Positions 21,235-32,698 of a DNA stretch of 64,000 nt are shown here, piece after piece. Each line of letters begins with the position of its first letter. The first letter of the stretch is position 1. The translations under genes were made by a program, and so were the position numbers. The notes beneath the pieces were generated by a model. It did not search any database, was not told where the DNA came from, and saw only the letters and a program-made list of their open reading frames with translations. Source of the stretch: Podospora comata (taxonomy: Eukaryota > Ascomycota > Sordariomycetes > Sordariales > Podosporaceae); the NCBI GenBank assembly GCA_017354895.1, contig CP071493.1, positions 8,122,001-8,186,000 on the forward strand, in the 5' to 3' direction.

Positions 21235-24064
21235 TTAGTAAAGAATCTTCTCCTCCCACACAGGCGGCCTGGTTCCTTCCTCGTCCCACTCCAGCTTGCC
21301 GTTCTCGTTCAGAGTGCACCCTTCATCAGTGATGGGAATGATCTTGCTGGTGTGGGCAATCTCCTGCTTGGAAACTCCCGCCGGGTCGGCGGGGATCCAG
21401 AGCAGAGGGGCCTGGGAGGTGACACTGGGCGGGTTGTATGCATTCTCGATGATTTCGGGGGTATACTGTGGCAACGACACGTGGCGGGGCACAAGGTTGC
21501 GCAGTGTGGCGTAATCGGAGTAAATCCAGGGCTTCAGGAACCGAGTGAGGAAGTTGCCCTTGCTATGAGCAGCCGCCGCCTTTCGGGCCGCCCGGGAATG
21601 AGCAACTTGCTCTTCGGCACTCTCCACAATACCGTCGCCATTGAGGTCATGCTCATCGACGAACTTGTCATTTCCGTTGCTGTGGCTTGCGCCAGCTTCG
21701 CCGTCAAGGAGGCGAACTGATTCCTCCTCAGCGAGCAGCGACATGGGCATATTGTAGAGGAGAGGGTCAAGAGCGGTGTTGAGGCTGTAATGGAACAGAA
21801 CGGTGAAGATGATGAAGATCACCATGAGAATGACCGGACCAGGAGCCGTTCCTGCGATGAACAGTCCGAGCATGCAAATCTCGCCGAGGTAGACTCCGAC
21901 GAAGAGCTGCTTGAGCGCCTTAGGATAGATCAGACCGCGGGTGTCGATCTGGGTATCAGTGACAAAGAAAACATTGTATCTCCAAGCGAAGTAGAAGAGG
22001 AACATTGCGATGGTAGCCCAGCCCAACATAAGAGGAGCAATGCACGAGTAAGTGATGGCTACGTATTGTAGTTAGCGACAGCATTGGAAAAAGCGGGACA
22101 AAGTGCGGACATACCGATAACCACAATGTTGGTGTAGACCGGCATGGTGCTGCCCCATGAAATGGCGCTCAAGTTAGACCACTTCTGGTAGAGGGCGCGG
22201 GGTGTGTTCGCCAGGAACTTGTAGAGAACTGTGAAGATGAAGAACCCGACGACCTGGGTGAGCACGCTAGTGGCAATGGTCAAGCCCTGGACGATGAAAT
22301 ATGTGATGTAAAAGTTGGATGCTTTAGGCAAGCCCTGAGCCAGGATTCTGGGTGTCTCATTGGGGGCGTTGATGATCTGTTCAATGACGGCAGGAGCTGA
22401 TGACGACAAGGTGGTGACCAAAAAGACCTGGATGACCTGGAAGGCGAAATATGCGTTTTGGGTGAACAACTCAACGCCGGAAATTGATGGCTCGCCGGCC
22501 AATTTCGCACAAACTACAAGACTCGTTAGTTTAATTGGGACGCTGCACAGGAGCTTATGGTCGGTCTACTTACGGCGCATGATGATGGGCACCAACGACA
22601 TGAGGATAGCAAGGGCCACAGATGGCAGAAGGCCAGTGATAACGCCCAGGATGACCTTGGGAATATCGGTGAGCCACGACAGCCAAGAATACTCCGTTGC
22701 GAGATAGTTGATGTTGCTGATAGCACCGACAACAGCAACAGGGATGGCCCAAAAGATGATCAAAGCAGCGATGAAGGCCAATACAATGTAACGCCGAATC
22801 ACAAGTTGCCACCACGGAACAGCCAAAGATTTCCAGATCACCTCGCTCGGGCGAATACCAACGACACGGTTCGACATGTGAAGACCTTGGTGATGGGCCA
22901 GCATCTGAGCGGCAGCTTCGGCGGCCTGCTGCGACGTGAACTCGATGAAGACACCCGGAATGTTCTTGAAAGCGCCGCTGCGGTACTTGGCTTGGACAGC
23001 TTCCGCCTCCGGGATGAGGCGCTCCAGCTCGGCGCGGCACCAGTTGATCGTGTCCACCTTCTTTCCAATCAGACCAAGAGGACCGGTTCGGTGTGTCGGC
23101 CGAGACTTGGCCGACAGCCATCGGGCCGCAATGCTTCCAGACTCGGCATCACCCGTGATCGCTTGCTTGTCAGCTTCGGACGCATTGGCGCCGTTCTTGA
23201 TGGCCTTCTGGCGGGCCTTGTTCGCAAGCTTGATCAACTTGATCTCGGCCTTCTCCAGCTTCATGGCAACCTTGTCGCGCTCCTTCACCAAGTCATCCAC
23301 CTCGTCGGTGCGAGCTGTGATCCAGATATTCTTGGCATTTTGGCCAAACACTTGGCGCAGCTTTGCTTCGTTCAGGTAATTGTCCGGGACGCAGGTGAAC
23401 AAGACGGTGCGAGACGAAATGCGCTCCGAATAAAAGGGGCTGAGCAAGAAGGCCTGGCGCAAGTTAATGTAGAAGATGCACTCTCGCATGATCAGATACA
23501 TGACGAAGCCAAAGTAAGCCCAGCTCACGAAGACGTGGGCAAAATAGCGGTTCTTGTTGGTGTCCGGGTTAACATTGGAATAGGAGAGTATGTCGAGCTC
23601 CTTCTGACCACCGCCACCGGTAGCATTGATGGGGAAAAGAACGGGCCAGGTGATGATGCAGCCAACGAAGCAGAGAACAAGCGCCATCTGCAGGTACCGA
23701 ATGTAGAGGTAGGCATCGAGAGATTGGTGCTGGAGGGCGTAGATGTCGGGGATCCTCCAGAAGCTTCCTATCCAGTTGAACAGCCCATTGGGAAGGGGGG
23801 GCGATCTTTCGCTCTCTCTCAAGCTCCCCAAGTAAGTTCGCGGTGCGTAGTAGCGTCTCTTGCTACGTCTCAGTATCAGAAAGACGGCGAGATAAGCCCC
23901 GGAGACGACGGCGACAGGGGCGAGGGTCGAAACCAATGCTTTGTCAAGTGTGTCAGTACTGCAACTGCGTTGTGCCCAAATCATCTTCAGGAGCAAAGCT
24001 TACCCGAAAGCGAGGAGCTTTCCGCCGTTTCTCCAGTGCTGGAAGTATTGTTGTTGTTGCTCAT
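21235..24064 (-). CDS. Csc1/Rsn1-like (OSCA/TMEM63) cation channel
   Basis: Exons 24064-24004, 23938-22574, 22513-22115 and 22058-21235 give 882 aa, and all three introns (56-65 bp) splice in frame. The architecture is that of the DUF221/RSN1_7TM family of osmotically gated calcium-permeable channels. An N-terminal membrane segment (AVVSGAYLAVFLIL) precedes two more (LYIRYLQMALVLCFVGCIITW and the region around 23500). A long cytosolic insert follows (about residues 190-380, with ARTDEVDDLV and VFIEFTSQQAAEAAAQ), then about seven further membrane helices. The cytosolic tail of about 170 residues contains a canonical EF-hand loop at residues 746-757 (DLNGDGIVESAE). It ends in the conserved-looking segment GKLEWDEEGTRPPVWEEKILY. 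Yeast paralogues are Csc1, Rsn1, Phm7 and Spo75; I cannot assign one. Location is probably plasma or internal membranes. Confidence 0.9.
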
Positions 24065-26467
24065 GATGGCGGTATTGCAGAATTCAGCGTCTGCGCGCTT
24101 AGGGGTAGGGTTAGTAGCTGGCAATTATGCCTGAAGAGGTTCGTGATGCCGTCGTAAATGTTGATGTCTCTAGGAAACAGAGTCGAGTCGCCCTCCCCGT
24201 AAGAGGGAAACGAACTGAAAGGAGCGTGTCAGATCACAGATCACAGATCAGAGATCCTCGGGAAACGGAAGAAAATTGACGGGCTGGGCGGTGCAGAAGG
24301 GTAAATGGAGGAGAGAGCTCCTTGGACGCGCCCAAAGCTTGTGCGCCGACGGAGTGGAACGAGTGGACGGGAGAGCAGGTGAAGGGAAACGGCGCAGGGA
24401 TGCGGGCTGGAGGAGCGTCCTTACAATTTGGTGGTTTGGCAGGGGAAGCCACGACGGCGTCAAATTACTGGGCTGGGTCTGGGAGCTTGGGTCGTGAAGC
24501 TACTCCCTTCTGGGATTGGACGATATTTGGTGTATCAAACACGCTGGAACGGCTGGACCGCTGGAGGCGGCCGCCGTCAACGGGGGAGCCAACGGGCTTT
24601 TTATCAACTACGGAATGGACAGCCACTTCGGCCTTGTCTCCGACTTTTGGCAACTCATCGTTGTCTGCACCACCAAATCTAGCTTTGTGTTCTTTGCATC
24701 GGGGACACTGAATCCAATGACGCAAGTCGTTGCCAATCCAGACGTTGCATTTTCATTAGGCCCATGCACCTTTCAGCAGGGTCGGCCAGGGTCACGGCAA
24801 TCGCTCTGCTCCAACTGCGACGCTGCCCCACCTCCACGAAACCTCGATTCAGCCTCTCCCACTTGTTGCCCTGTGCTTGGCTGCGGTCATCGCTGCCATA
24901 CAACTTCGTAAAAGAACATCTCATTTCCTGTTCTCGGTATTTGAGCTCCCCATTGTAAGTCTCTATGGTCTGCATATGCTACATGTAAAACACACCTCAG
25001 TCCGCCTTTTCTGATCGATCGTGTCGGCTTCCCGTCGTCACCAGCCAAGCATAGCCATCACCCAAGCCAGTGCAGCCCATCACCAAAAAGAGCCAAAAAG
25101 AGGTCACCAACCACCAGCAATCACCAGCATGTCTCAAATGGCTTACCGTGTCTGGCTGTTAGCGCTAGACCAGAGTGACAGAGATGGACAGCTCAGCAGT
25201 CGGTCTGGACTGGGCTGTCCTGCTGCAGGGTGAAGTGGCCCGCTTTTCTTCAGCTCGTGGTGTCGAGCAGTGCTGGAAGTGCCACCGCGTCACACATTCA
25301 AGGTACAAGAAGGGCACTGACGTTTGGTGTCTCTTTGTGCTAATTACGTCCAACGTCAGCCCACGAGAACTGTTAGGAACGCTTTTCTTTCTGTCTTTCT
25401 TCCAACTCTTTTACTTTGGGCTTTGCCATGTGTGAGCTCATCGCCTAGCGGAGCAACCGCATCGTTGGAGCGGACGAAAAAAAAACCAGGTGACGATCGA
25501 GGTGGGCTGCGGCAGAGGACCCTCCTCCGTCACGCAGATCGGTGATTGAGCAGGGGTTTCTTCCCGGTTGGAGCGACAGAGACCCTTGCCCAGCGTCCGG
25601 CTTCCCTTTTGTGCGACGTCAACACGCGACACTTGACATTTTGCGACCAGAAAAGCACCACCTTTTCAAGCCACCATTTGTGGCCTTCAGCTATGTTGTG
25701 TTGTGCGTCGGTCTTTTCCGCGGTCTGGAACACACAACTTGTCAAGTCGTCAAGCAACCACACCCAAGATAAGGCGTTGCGCTCCGGCCGAGAAGACTCC
25801 TGGCATGCGCTGCAATGCAGCGCTTCCCCAGATTTTCACCCAAGCTGGGGGTCCCTACGGCGTGGGTTTCACGGGGCTGCGTCGGCCTCAGAGGACCCCT
25901 ACTCCAGCATGTTCAGGCAAAACCCAACCACAATCCAACCAGGCCCCGCATCAATCCGTGGCTCTTGTTTAATAAACCCGTCAAGAACAACAGGTCAAAT
26001 CCCAAACTAGCCGGGGCCAAGTGAACTCTTGAGGAATATGACACTATTTGGAACTCAGAGATGGGCAAGACAAGGCAGGTGCAGAATAAACTCGGGCCTC
26101 TCATTGTTGAAAACAACTGAGCGTCAACTAGCTCCATCTAGCCTCGAGACCGAACAGTGAAGTTTTGGCTTGCACTTTGTAGTTTAGGAGACAATGGCAC
26201 TTCGAGTTTTCTGTTTCCGTCGATGGTCTTGACCGGATAGAGAAATGTCTTTGTCGTGGTCTTGCAACGAGTGCTGAATACAATGCTCTTGCTTGCTTCC
26301 GGGCATTCCGGCATTCCCAACACCGTGTTCCAGACAAAGGACAATGGGGCCTCTAAACTCACCCACGGTACATAATCAACAAACCACGATTTCATCAGGT
26401 TGATCTCGCATACTTGAAAGCAATTGCCAAACACATACCACATCAACCTGAGCAGATATCGGACACC
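24065..26467. other. divergent promoter region, 2.4 kb
   Basis: This separates the Csc1-like channel gene (minus) from the coiled-coil gene (plus). It holds a short tandem repeat of (a)gatcac near 24232-24258. Many short open frames lack family resemblance. Long 5' leaders for both genes are likely. Confidence 0.5.
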
Positions 26468-28177
26468 ATGGGATCCGCACCGGCAGTCTACGCCCATACG
26501 GCAGAGCACGAGGACGACCCCTATGGAGAACAAGACGGCTACATCAAGGCTACCGATTTTTCCCTGCCTTACTACTCCGAGTTCTCGCGAATCTATGCGC
26601 AGACGGTCAGTCAGGGTCTGCTCCGTCACGTCAACTGTGGTTATCTGTCCACCGAGGGAATTGCTCCAACACTTCTCGCCCTCAAGCAGCATGCTCAGTC
26701 ACTGTGCATCCTCATCCAGCAACTGAACCCGACAACTGGCATCTCCGAGATTGGAGACGGCAGCCTCCGCAGCAGGGCCGGAGCTGGCAGCACCGACAAG
26801 AGTGATCCTTTTACCCTCAAAGCCAATCTCAATGACGCGTTTGACTTTCTCTCCGACTTGAGCACCCCCTACACCAACGACGATGCAAATCATCAGATTC
26901 CCCTGACGGCCCTTTTGAATGAGGTGCGCGCCCGCGATGAACTCAAAGGCGTCTCGTATCATTGCCCCTTTGCCGATGCCCCCAAGCCGAGGAACCCCGG
27001 GGAGAACCTAAAGCCGTATGCCACCCATCAGAACCTCGTTCTGCACGCCAACGCCTGCTTGGAAAGACTGGACCACGAGTTCAGCACCACCGGCGGGCTG
27101 CTCAGCATCTTGCCGACGGACCAGGAGGGCAGGGAGAACCTCAACCATGCTCGCAATACCCTCCTAGGTCAGTGGCTTGCGTACACGCAGCATCTTGTTG
27201 GTCGGATGCACGAGCTCGAGAGGTCCTACAACAATGCTCTTGACGCCCTGGCTGGCGAAGCCCTAATCCCGAGTCAGCACCTTTCTGTTGTTGGCCCTAC
27301 TGGCGCGAGTGAGGGACGCTCCATCGTCTATCCACAAGACAAGTACGTGCTTGTCAATGCCGGTGACGACATCTTCCAGTACCTCCACTCGATCCTCGAC
27401 AAGCAGGAGACCCTCCTGCAAGCGCAGGACACCATCAACAAGTCAAACGGAGCGGTGGGTGAGGTAGCCATAGTGTCGAGCGAGGGTACGGAGTTGTACA
27501 CCCAGGGCATCGTCTACGTCGACATCCCGTCGCGATTCTACCGTCTGGCCGGGCAGGGCAGGAATACCCTCTTCGTGATTCCCGCACACGATGTCCACCC
27601 CGCCACGGCGCACACGAGACTGCTCGAGTCCCAGCCTACGGTTGTGCAGGCCATCGCGCCGACGGACCCGGCCCGCGTGACGGTGTTGGAGAAGCGGTAC
27701 ACGGAGCGCATTGCCAAGGCGGAGCAGGACGCCATCGACGTCCACCGGCTCGAGGCCGAAAACGAAAAGTTGGAGAGGGAGCTCAAGACGTTCATCGCCG
27801 AGCACAAGAGGCTCGCCAGGGTGCGCGATGAGCTCATGAGCACCGTGGATGCCAAGGACAGGGTCAAGATCAACAAGCTCTTCAAGAACCAGGAGAACAT
27901 CGAACAGCTCAAGGACCAGCTCAAGAATGCGCGCGACCAGGCGAATAAGAGCAAGGAGGAGGCCCAAAAGGCCAGGGCTGACGTCGCGGCAGCCAAGGCT
28001 GAGGCTGAGAAGTATAAGCAGACTTGCTTTGCGTGGGATGAATATGTCAAGAGCCTCTCGACGCAAAAGCCGGCGGATGATCAAGAAGACACGATCGCGG
28101 ACATGTCGGCAACACTGATTGGACAAGACGATAGTCAGCTTGAGAAAGAGAAAGAGGGAGATGGCGGGATTCTGTGA
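26468..28177 (+). CDS. conserved-looking coiled-coil protein, unknown function
   Basis: This single-exon protein of 569 aa starts in a perfect context (GACACCATGGG). The frame also opens upstream to an ATG at 26414, but that extension looks like leader sequence. The N-terminal part (about 25-90) has an alternating helical pattern (YYSEFSRIYAQTVSQGLLRH). The middle, about 200-395, contains a further helical stretch and a mixed part (KYVLVNAGDDIFQYLHSIL). Residues about 400-520 are a long Glu/Lys/Ala coiled coil (ENEKLERELKTF, EEAQKARADVAAAKAEAEKY). There is no signal peptide or membrane segment, so the protein is probably cytosolic or nuclear and oligomeric through the coil. I do not recognise the family. 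Regular codon use and length make it a real gene. Confidence 0.85.
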   Translation: MGSAPAVYAHTAEHEDDPYGEQDGYIKATDFSLPYYSEFSRIYAQTVSQGLLRHVNCGYLSTEGIAPTLLALKQHAQSLCILIQQLNPTTGISEIGDGSLRSRAGAGSTDKSDPFTLKANLNDAFDFLSDLSTPYTNDDANHQIPLTALLNEVRARDELKGVSYHCPFADAPKPRNPGENLKPYATHQNLVLHANACLERLDHEFSTTGGLLSILPTDQEGRENLNHARNTLLGQWLAYTQHLVGRMHELERSYNNALDALAGEALIPSQHLSVVGPTGASEGRSIVYPQDKYVLVNAGDDIFQYLHSILDKQETLLQAQDTINKSNGAVGEVAIVSSEGTELYTQGIVYVDIPSRFYRLAGQGRNTLFVIPAHDVHPATAHTRLLESQPTVVQAIAPTDPARVTVLEKRYTERIAKAEQDAIDVHRLEAENEKLERELKTFIAEHKRLARVRDELMSTVDAKDRVKINKLFKNQENIEQLKDQLKNARDQANKSKEEAQKARADVAAAKAEAEKYKQTCFAWDEYVKSLSTQKPADDQEDTIADMSATLIGQDDSQLEKEKEGDGGIL

Positions 28178-28377
28178 GCCGAGTGCTCGTTTTGGGAGTG
28201 AAATCTTGAGGGAGCTTCTTTCGGCTTCTGTTCTTCTAGAAAATGTGATGCCTTGTCTTTTCAATTTCACCTGTGGTGGTACTGTTGTAGCTTGAATTAC
28301 CGACAGCATATCGCAAGACGTGTCTCTTGCTCGTTTTAATACAATGTGAGACTTTTACGGATACATGGATTCATTGT

Positions 28378-28426
<49 letters not shown>

Positions 28427-29347
28427 GTGTGACAGCCCCTCGGTATACCTATGTGTGTGACGGGATGATAGTCGCCATGGCAACGACTTCGACTCTGTGA
28501 GGGTGATGGCTGACCGTGCATGCACCAGCGGCACAGCTTCCCACCGGGACCCCCAAAAGAGAAACGGACTGAGGGGAATTGACCAATCGTGATTAGAGAC
28601 AGGTCTTTCTTGACCAGACACAAGCTCTTGGGATGGTCATTTTGCAGGTGCACGCTGAATTGAACAGATAACCTGAGCTCCGGTTCCATATCAGTGTTAG
28701 CGCGGGATGATGGCGAAAACGGCAGTTTGTTGACTTTCCCCTCCTTTCCCCTCATTTTTATTTTTTTTGCTTTCTGTCGATTCAAGGGTCTGGATTGCTC
28801 TGGGGAACAACAAGAAGAAAAAGACTCCATTTCTCCAGCCATCTCGATTTCTTGCTGAAGCAGTTTTCGGACCCGGAGCTGAGTAGCAAGAGTGGATATT
28901 TCCTGCCATCTTCTTGGAATGGTTTTTGGTGGAACCTCTTTTTTGCGACTGACCAGGCTGGCGCCTTCTCTTTTTTGACGTGGCGGGAAGACGGAAGAGA
29001 GAGGACAGCAAAACAAGAGTTCACGCCGGCTCACCAAGACCTGGTTCCGATTTCCTTCTGAGGTTTGCGACGGCAAATATACAACATACAACCATCAACC
29101 CTGGTCTATACAGGACACGCTCGTCAACTCCACAGGCGACCTAAGATCTAAGATCGGATGCAACAGCGGGCGCGGTGGGGTTAGTGTTTGTTTGGATTCG
29201 ATATTAGACCCAGCAAGGACAAGCATCTCGAAGACGGCAGAGAACAATGCATTGTTTGTGAGGAGGAGTTGGATTGAGGCTTGCGACGGGCTGTCCCTGA
29301 GTTAAACACCAACATTCCTGTGGTGTGACATTCGGGGGGCGACCACA
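28178..29347. other. intergenic, 1.2 kb with GT microsatellite
   Basis: This holds the 3' flank of the coiled-coil gene and the promoter and leader of the kelch membrane protein, both plus strand. A 53-bp GT tract lies near the left end. A CTAAGAT direct repeat is at about 29142-29155. No gene is supported. Confidence 0.55.
28379..28431. repeat. (GT)n microsatellite
   Basis: About 26 GT dinucleotides are interrupted once by GC near 28421. The tract lies in the presumed 3' untranslated region of the coiled-coil gene and is likely length-polymorphic. Confidence 0.97.
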
Positions 29348-32300
29348 ATGGCGGGACCCCGCCGCCTGGGGTCCAGGACAAGATGGACGGCAACAGCACT
29401 CGTATTTTCCACGCTGGCTTCGGCGCAGCTTCCATACATTCCAACAACGATTCTTCTCCCACCACCAGACAAGAATGGGCATCCCATCGGCGCAGCTTAC
29501 ATCTTCACGCCCACCGGAGACGATAGCGCCGTCGAGCTCTTGTCACTGAACCTTTCATCTCTCACCACAACAGTGTTATCCACCCCCCCCATCACCGGCG
29601 CCTTCACGCCGATTATCTTCGCCAACGGCACCTTGGGTATTTTCGCCGGCGACTGCTCCTCCCAGTCCGATGGCTCCCTCTGGACATGGTCCCCAGACTC
29701 AGCATCATCAACCCCTCCCCGATGGCACCCCCACCCCCAACCCTCTCTTGCGCCCTTCCACCTGGGAAGTACAATCTCCTTTTCCCTCCAGCTAGCTCCT
29801 GCTGTCTCCCCGCCGACCCTTTACCTGTACGGGGGTATGTGTCCCTTCACCAACCTCTCCGACCCCATCCCTTATGACAACCAGCAATCCTCGGCCATCT
29901 ACTCCAACTCCATGTTCCGCCTCCCCCTTTCAGCCTCCTCAACCACCTCCCCCCAAGAAGGGGAATACCTCTCCTCCCCCGGCCCCCCCATCCCAAACGC
30001 GGGGTTCACCCTCACCGCCCTGCAGCCCTCCCTCTCCAACCGGACCACCGCGTCTGGAGAACGAGCCCTGACCCAGCAAAACGGCTGGGTTTTGCTTGGT
30101 GGACACACCCAACAAGCATTTATCAACATGAGCACCGCTGCAGTCTGGTCACTGCCTGAAGAAACGTGGAGTTTTATCCCTATTCACGGAGACAAGAAAG
30201 TGGACAGTCGGAGCGGGCACACTACTGTTTTGAGTGAGGATGGAACGAAGCTGGTAATTTATGGGGGGTGGGTGGGGGATACGGGGCAGAGGGCGGAACC
30301 GGAGGTGGTGGTGGTCGATATGGGGTTGGGGGGGTTGGGGGATTGGGCTTGGGCGGATGGAGAGGGAGTAAAAGGAAGTGGCGAGGGGGAAGGGAGATAC
30401 GGGCATGGGGCTGCGGTGCTGCCGGGGGATGTTATGGTTGTTTATGGGGGCTGGGGGATCGGTGGGGATGGGATGAAGAGAAAGAGACAGGACGGGGATG
30501 GGGAGGGGTTGAGGTTTTTGGATTTGAAGAGGATGGAGTGGGTTGATGAGTATGTATTTCCAAACCCGAGTTCGAGTTCGGCGGGGAGTGGGCAGGGGGG
30601 TGAGGGAAGCGAGGGGAGCGGATCGGGTGACGACGGCCAGGGAGAAGGGGTTGATGAGACCAAGAAGACGCAGATTGGTCTTGGTGTTGGACTGGGTGTT
30701 GGGTTTCTGGTCTTGTTCTCGGTGGCTGGGTTCATTTTTTGGCGTCGGCGCCAACAGCAAACTCGCTCTCGAAACGATGCCCTCCGGGATTTGTCACAGG
30801 GTATCAATGGTTCCCTCCCGAGGGGGATTACGTCGGATGATAATGACGACGAGATGCTTGAGCGGGAACACGGGTTGATGCTCCCTTGGACTGCGGCTTC
30901 GGCTAGGGAATGGTACATTGGTGGCGGCGACCCCTATTCTCAAGGGCGAAAGTCACTAGCTTACGAGGGTTTGCGAGGTGGCGTCAGAAAGACCGGGGGC
31001 TCTTTGTATATGCCACCACCACCACCCTCGGCGAAGAACGCGAGAGGTTTATACCAGCCCACAAACAAGTCGACATCGTACGAATTTGGGCCCGGAGGAG
31101 GAGCAGGCCGGTCAAATCTCATCTCGCCGATTTACGAAGCCGACGAGGACGACGAGTGCGACCTCGGCCAGCAACCCCGGCACCGTAACCTTGGCCGTGC
31201 GAGCCCAGAAAAGCCACGGGACTCGTCCGAGGATGACGACCCGTTCTTGACGCCGACAGCAGCCACCACCCCCATCGGCGGCCTCTTTCCCCCACCGAGC
31301 ATCAGCTCCCGAAGCGGCGGCTCCAGCCCCGAGCGCAAACCACCAGCACCAGCACCACCTCCGCAACCTCAAGATCCAGAGGTGCAAAACTGGCAAAACG
31401 ACGTTGATGTCGCCGACGCAGTACTCGCCGCTAGAATCGGGAGAAGCAAGTCCATCGCGGCAAAGACGCCCCCGAGGTTGTATCTGGGCCATCAGAATAG
31501 CGTTACTGGCACCCGGTCACCAACCAGAGGACCCGATACGCCTACTCTCTTGGTTGAGGAACGGACAGGAAGTAACCTGTCTGAAGCGAGCGCATTCTCG
31601 TTTGTTCCTGGTGCGGAGAGACAGCAGTTGAGGATTGCCACGGCCGCTGGGGAGGCCAAGCCATCCAGCAGTGGCAGTGGAGGCAGCTCCTCCTCTGCAC
31701 CGACGTTTAGCACCGCGAGGTCTAGTTTTCCTGTTTTGCAGAGCGAAGGCCCGGGGCTGCTGCACGGCGGTCGACAGGCTGACACGTATGATGACGGGCA
31801 GGGCGGGTATGAGATTTACAATTATGACGGGTACAAAGACGAGGACGATGCCGATTATGTTTACGTGCCCGGGAGTCCTTCGAAATCAAAAGCTCCGCAG
31901 CGGAGGTCGTGGTTGGGGAGCATAAGGCGGGTGTTTGAGAAGGGAACGCCGGAGTCGTCGGCGACGGGGGGGAGCAGAGAGGATCTGAGCAGCCCGGGAG
32001 GGCAGCTGGAGGCCGGCACGGGGGTGGATGGTGGGTTGGTTCGGAGGCAGGGGACGCTGCAAAGACGGAAGCAGAACCGGCAGAGCTGGGGTGGGGAAGA
32101 GACGCAGGACGGGGAGTGGGATGTTGAGCGGGCGGTGGAGCAGAGGTTGGTGCAGGTCATGTTTACTGTCCCAAAGGAGAGGTTGAGGGTGGTGAATGCG
32201 GAGATTGAGCAGGAAGGGGAGGTGGGGGAGGTGGTGAGGGAGGGGGATAGGGAGTTTGACGCCGGGTACTATGATACTTGGGATACGGATGGGCCGCCTG

Positions 32301-32698
32301 CTCCGACACAGCAGGACAAGGGGAAGGGCAAGCTGCCCGAGATTGAGCTGTTACGGCCACCAGAGGGGGAGGAAGCCGAGGAGAGAGACAGGAAGAGGGA
32401 GTCAGTCGCGGGCAGTATCACGACCACGCATACTATGGGGATATCACCTTCCACGTCTTTGCGCCAGGCGGAGATTAAGACCGAGGGGTTGCACACTGCC
32501 GAGGCGGTTAGGTATGAGAGGTTGGAGGTGAACCCTGGGGTGAGCCTGAGTCCCACTACCATGACACCAGAGAGAGTCATGCGACCCAAGAAGTCGAGGT
32601 CGAGGGTATTGGAGATGGTGGAGAGCATCGAAACGAAGAGCTCGAGAAGCTCGCTGAGAGGGGGTGAAGAGGACGAGGTGACGCCCAAAAAGGGGTGA
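29348..32698 (+). CDS. single-pass membrane protein with kelch-like ectodomain
   Basis: The single exon encodes 1116 aa. Residues 1-27 are a signal peptide (TATALVFSTLASA). Residues about 30-405 form a kelch/galactose-oxidase-like propeller with recurring blade motifs such as LYLYGGMCPF, GWVLLGGHTQQ, KLVIYGGWVGD and VMVVYGGWGIG. A Ser/Gly/Asp linker (406-438) leads to one transmembrane helix at 441-465 (GLGVGLGVGFLVLFSVAGFIF) followed by RRRQQQ, so the long C terminus is cytosolic. That tail of 650 residues is mostly disordered, Pro/Ser/Asp-rich, with short ordered-looking parts (RRSWLGSIRRVFEKGTP; VEQRLVQVMFTVPKERLRVV). A role as a cell-surface or polarity-related protein is inferred only from topology. 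The ATG is the first in frame. Confidence 0.85.
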   Translation: MAGPRRLGSRTRWTATALVFSTLASAQLPYIPTTILLPPPDKNGHPIGAAYIFTPTGDDSAVELLSLNLSSLTTTVLSTPPITGAFTPIIFANGTLGIFAGDCSSQSDGSLWTWSPDSASSTPPRWHPHPQPSLAPFHLGSTISFSLQLAPAVSPPTLYLYGGMCPFTNLSDPIPYDNQQSSAIYSNSMFRLPLSASSTTSPQEGEYLSSPGPPIPNAGFTLTALQPSLSNRTTASGERALTQQNGWVLLGGHTQQAFINMSTAAVWSLPEETWSFIPIHGDKKVDSRSGHTTVLSEDGTKLVIYGGWVGDTGQRAEPEVVVVDMGLGGLGDWAWADGEGVKGSGEGEGRYGHGAAVLPGDVMVVYGGWGIGGDGMKRKRQDGDGEGLRFLDLKRMEWVDEYVFPNPSSSSAGSGQGGEGSEGSGSGDDGQGEGVDETKKTQIGLGVGLGVGFLVLFSVAGFIFWRRRQQQTRSRNDALRDLSQGINGSLPRGITSDDNDDEMLEREHGLMLPWTAASAREWYIGGGDPYSQGRKSLAYEGLRGGVRKTGGSLYMPPPPPSAKNARGLYQPTNKSTSYEFGPGGGAGRSNLISPIYEADEDDECDLGQQPRHRNLGRASPEKPRDSSEDDDPFLTPTAATTPIGGLFPPPSISSRSGGSSPERKPPAPAPPPQPQDPEVQNWQNDVDVADAVLAARIGRSKSIAAKTPPRLYLGHQNSVTGTRSPTRGPDTPTLLVEERTGSNLSEASAFSFVPGAERQQLRIATAAGEAKPSSSGSGGSSSSAPTFSTARSSFPVLQSEGPGLLHGGRQADTYDDGQGGYEIYNYDGYKDEDDADYVYVPGSPSKSKAPQRRSWLGSIRRVFEKGTPESSATGGSREDLSSPGGQLEAGTGVDGGLVRRQGTLQRRKQNRQSWGGEETQDGEWDVERAVEQRLVQVMFTVPKERLRVVNAEIEQEGEVGEVVREGDREFDAGYYDTWDTDGPPAPTQQDKGKGKLPEIELLRPPEGEEAEERDRKRESVAGSITTTHTMGISPSTSLRQAEIKTEGLHTAEAVRYERLEVNPGVSLSPTTMTPERVMRPKKSRSRVLEMVESIETKSSRSSLRGGEEDEVTPKKG

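Noticed and set aside
22557-24134. 525-codon open frame on the plus strand
   Set aside because: It is antisense to the large exon of the Csc1-like channel gene; GC-rich third positions keep antisense frames open. The composition is unlike a real protein and there is no family resemblance.
27443-28309. 288-codon minus-strand frame
   Set aside because: Antisense to the coiled-coil gene; Leu/Arg/Val-rich shadow of a Glu/Lys-rich coil.
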